Shown here piece after piece: positions 12,165 through 24,400 of a stretch of 64,000 nt of DNA. The stretch spans positions 1,677,489 through 1,741,488 of the forward strand of contig RPFO01000059.1 of NCBI GenBank assembly GCA_009746045.1. The letters are read 5' to 3'. This DNA is from Mesostigma viride. Lineage: Eukaryota > Streptophyta > Mesostigmatophyceae > Mesostigmatales > Mesostigmataceae. Position 1 is the first letter of the stretch, and every line of letters starts with the position of its first letter. The notes beneath the pieces were generated by a model. It worked only from the letters and a program-made list of their open reading frames with translations, did not search any database and had not been told where the DNA came from. The position numbers and the translations under genes are program-made.

Positions 12165-12370
12165 ATATGCTAACTCCGCGTGTGACCAAGTATATGGCAT
12201 TCACAGTGATTCGGGCCATGGGGCCCATGCACCACCCCGTAACTAGGTCTTAGATGGCTAGAGCTCCCTCCATTCCATCCCAACCAATCCCACTCTCGAC
12301 TATACTGAGGACTTATGCTCACGTAACGCTGTGACGTGTTAATTAATCAATCAATTAATTAATTAAATCC
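12165..12370 (+). repeat. LINE 3' end
   Basis: Plus-strand LINE tail: CTCCGCGTGTGACCAAGTAT, GTAACTAGGTCTTAGA, GAGGACTTATGCTCACGTAACG, then a degenerate ACGTGT stem and a (TTAA/TCAA)n tail ending near 12,366. Confidence 0.7.
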
Positions 12371-12394
12371 TCATGGCTAAAATGCAAACTAAAT

Positions 12395-12900
12395 GGAACG
12401 GCCTACGCAAGTAGATCTTGGTGACAGCGCCGGCGAGTTGTTTCTCCAGCTCCTGCGTCGGCGTCCACGTCTTGATCAGCGCCGTAGATCAGGATCGTCA
12501 GAATGACCATCGACCTTGAACAGATCACGCTTGACAATCCCGGGGCAGGGTGTGGTTGCTCCACCAGCGACGGTGCTCGTGGAGGGGCCCCCACACCATG
12601 CCAATCTGGGTCATCATATCGTCCTCGCAGTCGGGTAGGCAGCTGCCGAGCAGTTTGAGGCAGCCTGAAGCAGGTAGTTTACCGTGGTGTCGTCTAAGAA
12701 GCGAACGAAGAGCGACCGTGGGGCCGGGGGCCTGCAGGCCGATGGCCTCCGTTTTGGGGCTTATTTCTAGACCGACAGTACGGGCCTCAAGTGCCAGGCA
12801 GTCCAGCCAAAGCTGGGCAGACGCAGGCTCCTCAATGAGCGGACGTCGTCCGCATAAGTGAGAATTCAGCGAGTAAATTCTGCTTGTTGGTCGCCCCCCC
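12395..12900 (-). pseudogene. LINE reverse transcriptase fragment
   Basis: The minus strand encodes ASAQLWLDCLALEARTVGLE and ISPKTEA, then LLGSCLPDCEDDM and RRWWSN, which is the palm-to-thumb region of the same LINE reverse transcriptase. The YADD catalytic site just upstream is damaged at about 12,840-12,860. It is truncated on both sides. Confidence 0.7.
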
Positions 12901-14314
12901 TTCCCCGCGGGCTCATTCTTAATCACAAGTTGGCGAATGCGAGTGTATTCTTAATTTAGTCAAGTAAAAATAAGCTATTTGTAAAGATTGTATACTACTA
13001 CTCACTTGTTCATTTAATTGCAGAGGTTTCTGTCTTATAGAAGCTATAAATGTTGCTATAAGCAACTATAATTCCATCTTTTCTACACACTATGTTCTAT
13101 CACCACAACAATATTTATTGTTGCTTGAATTTTCAGTCAATGGAAAGAATATTCAAACATGACCATCACTCTAGATAGGGATGCAATGTCGATCCATTCC
13201 ATTGATATTGCATCATGCCTGTAGTGCAAAATATGGAAAGAAACTAGTTCATGTTCATCGATCACTAAAAATGAAGATAGAAGTCTTTCACGAATTAGAG
13301 CTCATGAATGTATGACGCAAATGATGCACGGAGACATGTACATCGGCTAGATAGACATTCCCCATCCCATTCCATATGCCATCACCCACTTCCTTGATAG
13401 GGATTTATGCCCACACGTGACGTGCGCACTCTACATGTTATTATGTGTCATGCGGCTCCGGCCATGCGGCCCTGTAGACCTGTGCATTGACATGCAGCCT
13501 GCATGTGCCAAAGTCGTTGCTTGAGCGCGCTGTCCACGTACGGACATGCACACGAAGCTAGTCGCTGACTAGCTAGTCCCCTGGCGCCATGTATACTTGA
13601 CCAGCTACTTTAGTTCAGCCTAGACAACTGCATGGATCCATGGAAGCCCAGCTGGAAAGGATCAATGCAGCTAGAAGGCTGCACGAAGCTGGAGTGCGTA
13701 CCAATCCTGCTTGTTCTGCTCCCAGGGTTGATCGATCAACAAAATTTAATTGGTACATGTGCAGGCCTCACGGCTCTGGCTCCCAATGGAGGCTCCCGGC
13801 TTTGAATGGATGATAGGATGCTTTAATGAATAATAAAAAGTGAATGAACCATCTACAAGAAGCACACATCATGACATCACGATGTGGGCCGTGCACGCAC
13901 GTTCTTGGCTTGGCAGCCGGCTGATGTGGGTGCTCAATGGCTTCAACCAGCACAAGGCCCACTTGCATTTCATTACACGTCATGCAAGGGACTGCCATTA
14001 CTGACCCAGTCATTGCATGCCTTTGCTTGTCCTGAACATAGAACATTTCAGTACATTTAGCAATCAGATCAGGCATGAAATCTCAGCAGGAAGTCAAGGG
14101 GCTTGGAAACCGCGATAGCAGATTATGCTCCCACGAGGCCACGTAGGGTCGTTGCAGAGATGGTCCAAGCAAGAAGGGTCATTTATGGCTGGCAGACCGT
14201 CCGCAGCCCGCCAATTCATTCGTTATGATTATACATGCAGACGCGTTGAGGAGGCGCAGAGCACTAACCCCGCCATTCCATGGTGGCCGTGAACAGTGCC
14301 AATAACGCAAGTAC
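12901..14314. other. gene-free stretch downstream of the zinc-finger gene
   Basis: AT-rich sequence without a supported gene. A possible LINE 3' relic sits at about 13,340-13,440 (CCCATCCCATTCCATATG ... ATTTATGCCCACACGTGACG). A TGTAA on the minus strand near 13,973 could serve as a chlorophyte-type polyadenylation signal for the gene at 14,315-17,417, but it is weak evidence. Confidence 0.4.
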
Positions 14315-17300
14315 CTACCTCGCGCGTTTGCGGCTGCCAGCGTCATGGCCCGGCTCACCATCAGGCGCCGTCCGCTTGGTGCCGGTCGGTACCAGCAACT
14401 TCAGATATTTTGATGAAATTGACGTGTCGCCTGGAGCGTCCACGCTTCCGTCCATCCGCGCGAGATCCGCATCGCCACTGATTTCCCTCTTCACTGCCTT
14501 GTTGACAGATGTTGTGTTCCCAATCGTCTTCAGCAGTTTCCCAGCTCCCACCAGCTTGTTGGTCTTCGATGTCCTTACCGGCTCCTGTGTCTCGCCGTTC
14601 TCTGCCGTTTGATTACCGCAGTTTGCCGCCCCTGTCTTCTTCCTGGTCGTTTCCTTGGCAGGCCCTCCGCTTGGGAGCTTCCCCTTCGCACCGCCCACCA
14701 CCTTTGCCGTTGTCCCCTTGTTTTCCTTTCCCGGCTGTACATGCTTCTCCTTGCCCTTCTCCTTGCCCTTCTCCTTGCCCTTCTCCTTGCCCTTCTCCTT
14801 GCCCTTCTCCTTGCCCTTCTCCCTGCCCTTCTCCTTGCCCTTCTCCTTGCCCTTCTCCCTGCCCTTCTCCCTGCCCTTCTCCCCCTTGACCTTCACCCCC
14901 TTGACCTTCACCACCTCGTCCTTCACCACCTGGTCCTTCTGCTTGTCCTTCACCTGGTCCTTTACTTTGGGCAGTGCCTCGTGCAGCTCTTGTTTTATGA
15001 TGCCCCCCGAGACGCCCACCCATCCCCAGGCTCTGCATGGCCCAAACATGCAAGGAGCACAGCCACAGACAAAGATAGCACATGCTTGGGGTATCGGTTA
15101 CACGCACGCATGCATATGCCATGGTTCCAGCGCTCAGGGGTGGCCATGCTCTGTAAAAGAAGCCATCCAGACCTGTACAAGTCATGCATCAGCTTGCATG
15201 GTGCTTCCCGGTAAAGAGCTTACCGGATAAAACCAAGGGATACGTGTGGGATCCGAGGGTCCATGGAATAGAGCTGCAAGCATCAAGGCTGGCAAGAGGT
15301 AGCGCCCGCAACAATAGAAGAAAGCAAGTCAAGTACAACTCACTTGTGGCGGTCGATGGCTGTCGGCAGGTCTCTCAGGGAGGAGTGCTGGCAGGCACAC
15401 TCCTGGCGGCACACCCGGCACACCTCCCTGTTGGGTGATCCAACAAAAAGGAGGCGACGAAGACATAATGGTGGTCAGTGGGTGAGTATGCGGGAGGTAA
15501 GACGGGGAGGGAGGGAGGTGCAGAAATGCGTTGGCTGAAATAACACACACATTACAGTTGCCTTTGTTGGGTGGTTACAGAGCACCATCAAGGGTCGATA
15601 TGAGGGGGGGACGGAGGAAAAAGGTGGAAGGGAAAGGGGAGTGGCAACGCTTTCCGCAAACAACGCTGCAAACTTTTTGTGAAGAACACCAGGACATGTG
15701 TGAAGATGAGCTACGCGACTAGGTCCCCACAAGCAGGCGGCAGGGAGGGGGCAGGGAGGGGGCGGGGTAGGGTGGGGCCTAGCATCATGCTCGCTGCCCA
15801 TACTGCCACCTGTCACACGGCACGCCCCTTTCATTGTAACACTGCCCTATGCACGCGGTAGAAATCAGCTCCGGTCTCTTTCGGATGGGAAGGTTATGCA
15901 ACCACAACTTAAAGTTATCTGACCAGCTGTGCTCCTAACCGCCAAGTTGTTGTAAATATGCTAGCGTCTGCACCGGCAGATGGCATCACATCGCGAGCCC
16001 AGCCAATACACAAACAAGAGGTCGCTCGAACAAGAGGTCACTTGAGTGGTAAGATATGCGGGGTAGGGCCATCCCTTCACAACATTGTCATAAAGCAACA
16101 GGAGGCGGAATAATCAGCAATGCTGGTATGGAGCTGATGCCGTGCTGTCACACTTGAGCCTCCCAAAAGGTCTCAAACCAGCAGAGTAAGAGATCAGGTA
16201 GTATGTCAGCGTCGCTGCACGCGTGGGGTGCCGGCATTGTCAATCTCATGCGGCACAAAACATGACCACGCCCTGCTCCTCATGTGCCGCCCGCACCTCA
16301 TCTGGTGCCGCTCGATGAACGCATTGGCCGCCTCTATGCTGGTTAGCCCCTCCATGTGGGTGAGGCAGCGGTTGCAGTAAATGCGGGGGCAGGTGACGCA
16401 TACCAGCGGCTCATGCACGTTGCCGCGCCAGCTGGCGGCGCACTGCGTGCACACGTGGCAGCTCTTGTTGCTGCAGGGCAGGGTGCGGGCCGAGCAGGGC
16501 ATGGCAGGGAATGAATTGGCCAGTGCAAGAGGGAAGGTAATGATACTGGTGAGCTTTGTTGAATGGGAACGGGCTGGCCTGCGTGCCGGATGGAAGAGGC
16601 ATGCCAAGTGCAATAGAATGGGGCGGCAGAACCAATAGGGCGCGGGTGGGCTTTTCGGTAGATGGGGGGGAGGACCAGGGGTAGACCATTGGGTCAGGGC
16701 ATTCCAACAGGATCAGGGGGCGTCCTTACCTTGGTAATGGTAGTATATGCTCACGCCACATCCATCAGAGCAAGCTATAGGAGACAGAACTTCCATGCCC
16801 AATTTACGAAAGCAGCATTGAATGCCTAAATCGTGAGCCACAGTTACACATTTCTTGGTGAGCCTGACGGGCTATTGCTTGTGGCTTAATGCGTAATTAT
16901 GTATGGTGTAAAGGCGTAACTACATTCCAGGTACCTGGCGAGCGAAGCGATAGCGACCTAACATCCACGAATGCAATGAATGCGAGATGGATGTAATGCG
17001 ATAAGGGCACAATAGGTGTAATGTGCCTCAACGTCCAGCCTTCCACCCTCACCGTCTCACGGTCCGCCCATCCGCCAGCTGGAGGTCCGGCAGCTGGTAG
17101 GGGACCTCCCCCTCCCACGCTGAGTGCTTCCTGGCGCCGGGTTCCCGGTGCTTTCGGACGCCACTGGAGCGGTGACGCTCTTCGACGCCATAGTCGGGCT
17201 CAAATGCGTAATCTGGCTTAGGCATTGCCGCAGCTCGCGAGGAGACTCGCCGTTCTCCTACAATCACCACCTTCTGAGCGGCAGGCCTACTGCCGTTGCG

Positions 17301-17417
17301 TTTCGATGGGAAATGGGCCATCAAGGTGCGGGCTGCATCCTCGAGCCCGCATTGAGCTAGCATGGCTTTGTTGCGCTCTACATTCTGCTTGCGAAGGAGC
17401 TCGTAATTGGACTCCAT
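14315..17417 (-). CDS. CDCA7-like zinc-finger (zf-4CXXC_R1) protein, four exons
   Basis: Exons on the minus strand are 17,417-17,053, 16,470-16,297, 15,427-15,344 and 15,032-14,315. All introns are GT-AG, all phases match, and the product is about 446 aa. The N-terminus has YELLRKQNVERNKAML, typical of CDCA7-type proteins. Residues about 122-207 form a Cys-rich zinc finger: SCHVCTQC, LVCVTCPRIYCNRC, then across the exon 2/3 junction CRVCRQECAC. Known relatives (CDCA7) bind DNA and recruit HELLS/DDM1-type remodellers; the role here is inferred. Exon 4 is lysine-rich with an EKGK tandem tract and ends in a basic GSRKRAR tail that may be a nuclear localisation signal. The start at 17,417 was chosen because the family motif begins there; an in-frame ATG at 17,483 would add 22 residues. 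A donor-like GAG/GTAGGT at the stop leaves an extra 3' exon possible. A JmjC-type R1 finger protein is the alternative. Confidence 0.8.
14739..14886 (-). repeat. 12-bp coding tandem repeat (EKGK units)
   Basis: About a dozen 12-bp units of the type CTTCTCCTTGCC (plus strand) sit inside exon 4 of the zinc-finger gene and encode alternating Glu-Lys-Gly-Lys/Arg. Length variation here would stay in frame. Confidence 0.9.
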
Positions 17418-18483
17418 TGCCGCAGCAGCCCAACGGAGCTGATTGTCGAGGATGGCGGCAACTAAGCCACCCAGAATGCGCACTAATGGTCCGTTGCTCG
17501 CCCAGTTGTCCTCGATTGCATCGTTAACCCGCGCGCGCCAAATGTAAGTAGTCGCTGTTGTCCTGCCGCGCGCGCGTATCTGGAGGTAAGGTCGACGTGT
17601 CCTGAGTCTCGATTGTCAACAGGCAGCAGGTCAGGGCCTCAGGGGCCCGTTACTGCGAGCAAGATGGCATGGTTACTACTTGGTTAGTACGGTAGGCTCG
17701 CTTCTGACATTGTTGTTGTTGTTGTTGTTGTTGCCCACCCCGCAAATGGGCAGCAGAGATTTGGAAACGGCCGAATTTGAGCAAATGAACTAGGATCACG
17801 TAAGATCTGTCGGGGATGGCAGTAGCGAACAAGCGACCGAGTGATATACGAAGGCAAAATGAAAAAAGTTAAAACGTAAACTGCTATCAACTGACTGCCT
17901 GCCTCTGACTGATGACGGACTCTGATCAGTTTTGGCCTGGTGATGGCTGTCAACAGTTAGGTGCTGGCTACCTTGATAGTGGCTTGACTGCCCAGGCCTT
18001 TCTGATTATGCCTGCCCTAACAGAAGGTTTATGTTGGAGGTGAACATGGCGGCAGTATCGAAGCATTCAGAGCTTAACTGCCCAAATGCAGTGCACAAGC
18101 GCTTGCCCGTTTTGCAGTGGTAGCCTGCGAGCTTGGCTGGCCAGACCGCGGGCCCTCGTATGAGGCTTCAGAGTATAATTGCTTTGTGCTACAAAGGAAG
18201 ACAAGGCGGTTACTCGCACAGTACGCACGCTAGCATGCTTGGAAACTGTTGAATAAATACGAAGAGATACCTTTAAGGAGGCGCCATAGTGTACAATTAT
18301 ATTAAAGCAATTATGGCTGGGCGCGAGGATAAAGATTATGTACGTCATGGGCCTTCATACGTGCATGCCAAAATAATGGGTGTCACTGGGCTACCGGTTC
18401 CTTTTAGACAGAGATGCCCAATAGCGCCGTCTGATTGACACCTTCAAACTTCACGCTTTTTCCATGCTTTACTCATCCCGCAG
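17418..18483. promoter_or_regulatory. divergent intergenic region between zinc-finger gene and ARP9
   Basis: The two genes are head to head, with about 1.07 kb between the ATG at 17,417 (minus) and the first recognised ARP9 exon at 18,484. It should hold the promoters of both genes plus the missing ARP9 start exon. An ATGGCGGCAG at about 18,045 is one possible start, unproven. A short (GTT)n microsatellite lies at about 17,708-17,732. No TATA box could be assigned. Confidence 0.5.
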
Positions 18484-21400
18484 TTCCAAGATTATAAGAA
18501 CGTTCCGCCATCCCAGCTCATTGCGGAAAGAGGTGCCAATGTGCTGGTGATCAATCCAGGTATGATGCTGTGTGCGGAGCTCGCAATTGCTTATTTAGGT
18601 CAAAGGGAATGCATATGTCAGGCATTTTTCATAACCCGCCTTTTGGGGGGGTGTAACTGTGATTGCCAATGACGCCAGGCGCCTTCTCCACGTGGCTGTT
18701 TACAATCATCCTCCAGGGTCCTCATTCCTGCGCATCGGCTTGGCATCGCAAACGTCGCCGGTGGAAATCCCGCACTGCATTGCGCGCTACTGCACGGCGA
18801 AGCAAGCAAGCGTACGTTATTGCCCCAAATGGTTGGCTTTCCACCCGGCCCTCCCCCTGGGGCCCCTGCCCGCCCAATTGCCCGCCCGGTGCGCCTGCCT
18901 GCCTACCTCTATCAGACTTGTGGGGGCGAGGGCCGTAACGGGATGTTTAGGAACAGTGCCAGTTATTGCCACTCATGCGGAGCTTGTTTTAGCGGAGTTT
19001 GTTCTCCCCCCCACTTCCCCCTGGTTGCGCTGCGCAGGTGCTTGGCTGCACGATGTTGTGTTGTGTGTAACCTGGTGTCGCGGGGAGGGGGGAACCTGGT
19101 GTCGCGGGGAGGGAGGGACGGGCACGCGACAGATATCGTGTGCCCCTCCAGCCCACAAATAGGAGAACACAAGCTGTGCGGTCGGGTCCCTGTGTCCCTG
19201 TGGAAGCATGCGTCCTCACCCTATGCATCGGTGCGCGCCCTGTGGCCCCACGGGCTCTGCCCACCCATCAACGTGCACGGGATGGGCGCCTCGACACCTT
19301 TTGCTCAAAGGCCATGCGCGTGTGCGTGTGCGTGTGCGTGTGCGTGTGCGTGTGCGTGTGCGTGTGCGTGTGCGTGTGCGTGTGCGTGTGCGTGTGCGTG
19401 TGCGTGTGCGTGTGCGTGTGCGTGTGCGTGTGCGTGTGCGTGTGCGTGTGCGTGTGCGTGTGCGTGTGCGTGTGCGTGTGCGTGTGCGTGTGCGTGTGCG
19501 TGTGCGTGTGCGTGTGCGTGTGCGTGTGCGTGTGCGTGTGCGTGTGCGTGTGCGTGTGCGTGTGCGTGTGCGTGTGCGTGTGCGTGTGCGTGTGCGTGTG
19601 CGTGCGCGTGCGCGTGGGCGTGCGCGTGCGCGTGCGCGTGCGCGTGTGCGCGTGCGTGTGCGTGTGTGTGTGACAGGCGCACGTCCCCAGGGTGGTGCCC
19701 CAGGCCTCGTTGGACGCGCGGGAGGCCCTCTGCCGCAAGGTGAGGCAGGCCGCGTCATCATCCACATACCAGTGTTATCCATCCACGCCATTATCCACCA
19801 TCCGCGCCATTATCCACTATCCGCGCCATTATCCACTATCCACGCCACTATCCACTATCCGCGCCACTATCCACTATCCGCGCCATTATCCACTATCCGC
19901 GCCATTATCCACTATCCGCGCCACTATCCACTATCCGCGCCATTATCCACTATCCGCGCCATTATCCACTATCCGCGCCATTATCCACTATCCGCGCCAT
20001 TATCCACTATCCGCGCCACTATCCACTATCCGCGCCACTATCCACTATCCGCGCCACTATCCACTATCCGCGCCATTATCCACTATCCGCGCCATTATCC
20101 ACTATCCGCGCCATTATCCACTATCCGCGCCACTATCCACCATCCGCGCCATTATCCACCATCCGCGCCATTATCCACTATCCGCGCCATTATCCACTAT
20201 CCGCGCCACTATCCACTATCCGCGCCACTATCCGCGCCACTATCCACTATCCGCGCCATTATCCACCATCCGCGCCATTATCCACTATCCGCGCCATTAT
20301 CCACTATCTGCGCCATTATCCACTATCCGCGCCATTATCCACCATCCGCGCCATTATCCACTATCCGCGCCATTATCCACTATCCGCGCCATTATCCACT
20401 ATCCGCGCCACTATCCGCGCCACTATCCACTATCCGCGCCATTATCCACTATCCGCGCCATTATCCACTATCCGCGCCATTATCCACTATCCGCGCCATT
20501 ATCCGCGCCATTATCCACTATCCGCGCCATTATCCACTATCCGCGCCATTATCCACTATCCGCGCCATTATCCACTATCCGCGCCATTATCCACTATCCG
20601 CGCCATTATCCACCATCCGCGCCATTATCCACTATCCGCGCCACTATCCACTATCCGCGCCAGTATCCACTATCCGCGCCACTATCCACTATCCGCGCCA
20701 TTATCCACTATCCGCGCCACTATCCACTATCCGCGCCATTATCCACTATCCGCGCCACTATCCACTATCCGCGCCATTATCCACTATCCGCGCCATTATC
20801 CACTATCCGCGCCACTATCCACTATCCGCGCCATTATCCACTATCCGCGCCACTATCCACTATCCGCGCCACTATCCACTATCCGCGCCAGTATCCACTA
20901 TCCGCGCCACTATCCACTATCCGCGCCATTATCCACTATCCGCGCCACTATCCACTATCCGCGCCATTATCCACTATCCGCGCCATTATCCACTATCCGC
21001 GCCATTATCCACTATCCGCGCCATTATCCACTATCCGCGCCATTATCCACTATCCGCGCCACTATCCGCGCCATTATCCACTATCCGCGCCACTATCCAC
21101 TATCCGCGCCATTATCCACTATCCGCGCCATTATCCACGCCATTATCCACTATCCGCGCCATTATCCACTATCCGCGCCACTATCCACTATCCGCGCCAC
21201 TATCCACTATCCGCGCCATTATCCGCGCCATTATCCACTATCCGCGCCATTATCCACTATCCGCGCCACTATCCACTATCCGCGCCATTATCCACTATCC
21301 GCGCCACTATCCACTATCCGCGCCACTATCCACTATCCGCGCCATTATCCACTATCCGCGCCATTATCCACTATCCGCGCCATTATCCACTATCCGCGCC

Positions 21401-24400
21401 ATTATCCACTATCCGCGCCATTATCCATTATCCGCGCCATTATCCACTATCCGCGCCACTATCCGCGCCATTATCCACTATCCGCGCCATTATCCACTAT
21501 CCGCGCCACTATCCACGCCATTATCCACTATCCGCGCCACTATCCACTATCCGCGCCATTATCCACTATCCGCGCCATTATCCACTATCCGCGCCATTAT
21601 CCACTATCCGCGCCATTATCCACTATCCGCGCCATTATCCACTATCCGCGCCATTATCCACTATCCGCGCCACTATCCACTATCCGCGCCATTATCCACT
21701 ATCTGCGCCATTATCCACTATCCGCGCCATTATCCACTATCCGCGCCATTATCCACTATCCGCGCCATTATCCACTATCCGCGCCATTATCCACTATCCG
21801 CGCCATTATCCACTATCCGCGCCATTATCCACTATCCGCGCCACTATCCACTATCCGCGCCATTATCCACTATCCGCGCCACTATCCACTATCCGCGCCA
21901 TTATCCACTATCCGCGCCACTATCCGCGCCATTATCCACTATCCGCGCCACTATCCACTATCCGCGCCATTATCCGCGCCATTATCCACTATCCGCGCCA
22001 TTATCCACTATCCGCGCCATTATCCACTATCCACGCCATTATCCACTATCCGCGCCACTATCCACTATCCGCGCCACTATCCACTATCCGCGCCACTATC
22101 CGCGCCATTATCCACTATCCGCGCCACTATCCACTATCCGCGCCATTATCAGCGCCATTATCCACTATCCGCGCCATTATCCACTATCCGCGCCATTATC
22201 CACTATCCACGCCATTATCCACTATCCACGCCATTATCCACTATCCGCGCCATTATCCACTATCCGCGCCATTATCCACTATCCGCGCCATTATCCACTA
22301 TCCGCGCCACTATCCACTATCCGCGCCATTATCCGCGCCACTATCCACTATCCGCGCCATTATCCACTATCCGCGCCACTATCCACTATCCGCGCCATTA
22401 TCCACTATCCGTGCCATTATCCACTATCCGCGCCACTATCCACTATCCGCGCCATTATCCACTATCCGCGCCATTATCCACTATCCGCGCCATTATCCAC
22501 TATCCGCGCCATTATCCACTATCCGCGCCATTATCCACTATCCGCGCCATTATCCACTATCCGCGCCACTATCCACTATCCGCGCCACTATCCACTATCC
22601 GCGCCATTATCCACTATCCGCGCCATTATCCACTATCCGCGCCACTATCCACTATCCGCGCCATTATCCACTATCCGCGCCATTATCCACTATCCGCGCC
22701 ATTATCCACTATCCGCGCCACTATCCACTATCCGCGCCACTATCCACTATCCGCGCCATTATCCACCATCCGCGCCATTATCCACTATCCGTGCCATTAT
22801 CCACTATCCGCGCCACTATCCACTATCCGCGCCATTATCCACTATCCGCGCCATTATCCACTATCCGCGCCACTATCCACTATCCGCGCCATTATCCACT
22901 ATCCGCGCCATTATCCACTATCCGCGCCACTATCCACTATCCGCGCCATTATCCACTATCCGCGCCATTATCCACTATCCGCGCCACTATCCACTATCCG
23001 CGCCATTATCCACTATCCGCGCCATTATCCACTATCCGCGCCATTATCCACTATCCGCGCCACTATCCACTATCCGCGCCACTATCCACTATCCGCGCCA
23101 TTATCCACTATCCGCGCCACTATCCACTATCCGCGCCATTATCCGCGCCACTATCCACTATCCGCGCCATTATCCACTATCCGCGCCACTATCCACTATC
23201 CGCGCCATTATCCACTATCCGTGCCATTATCCACTATCCGCGCCACTATCCACTATCCGCGCCATTATCCACTATCCGCGCCATTATCCACTATCCGCGC
23301 CATTATCCACTATCCGCGCCATTATCCACTATCCGCGCCATTATCCACTATCCGCGCCATTATCCACTATCCACGCCATTATCCACTATCCGTGCCATTA
23401 TCCACTATCCGCGCCACTATCCACTATCCGCGCCATTATCCACTATCCACGCCATTATCCACTATCCACGCCATTATCCACTATCCGCGCCATTATCCAC
23501 TATCCGCGCCATTATCCACTATCCGTGCCATTATCCACTATCCGCGCCACTATCCACTATCCGCGCCATTATCCACTATCCGCGCCACTATCCACTATCC
23601 GCGCCACTATCCACTATCCGCGCCATTATCCACTATCCGCGCCATTATCCACTATCCGCGCCACTACCCACTATCCGCGCCATTATCCACTATCCGCGCC
23701 ATTATCCACTATCCGCGCCACTATCCACTATCCGCGCCATTATCCACTATCCGCGCCATTATCCACTATCCGCGCCATTATCCACTATCCGCGCCATTAT
23801 CCACTATCCGCGCCATTATCCACTATCCACGCCATTATCCACTATCCACGCCATTATCCACTATCCGCGCCATTATCCACTATCCGCGCCATTATCCACT
23901 ATCCGCGCCATTATCCACTATCCGCGCCACTATCCACTATCCGCGCCATTATCCGCGCCACTATCCACTATCCGCGCCATTATCCACTATCCGCGCCACT
24001 ATCCACTATCCGCGCCATTATCCACTATCCGCGCCATTATCCACTATCCGCGCCACTATCCACTATCCGCGCCATTATCCACTATCCGCGCCATTATCCA
24101 CTATCCGCGCCATTATCCACTATCCGCGCCATTATCCGCGCCATTATCCACTATCCGCGCCATTATCCACTATCCGCGCCACTATCCACTATCCGCGCCA
24201 TTATCCACTATCCGCGCCATTATCCACTATCCGCGCCACTATCCACTATCCGCGCCATTATCCACTATCCGCGCCATTATCCACTATCCGCGCCACTATC
24301 CACTATCCGCGCCATTATCCACTATCCGCGCCATTATCCACTATCCGCGCCATTATCCACTATCCGCGCCACTATCCACTATCCGCGCCACTATCCACTA

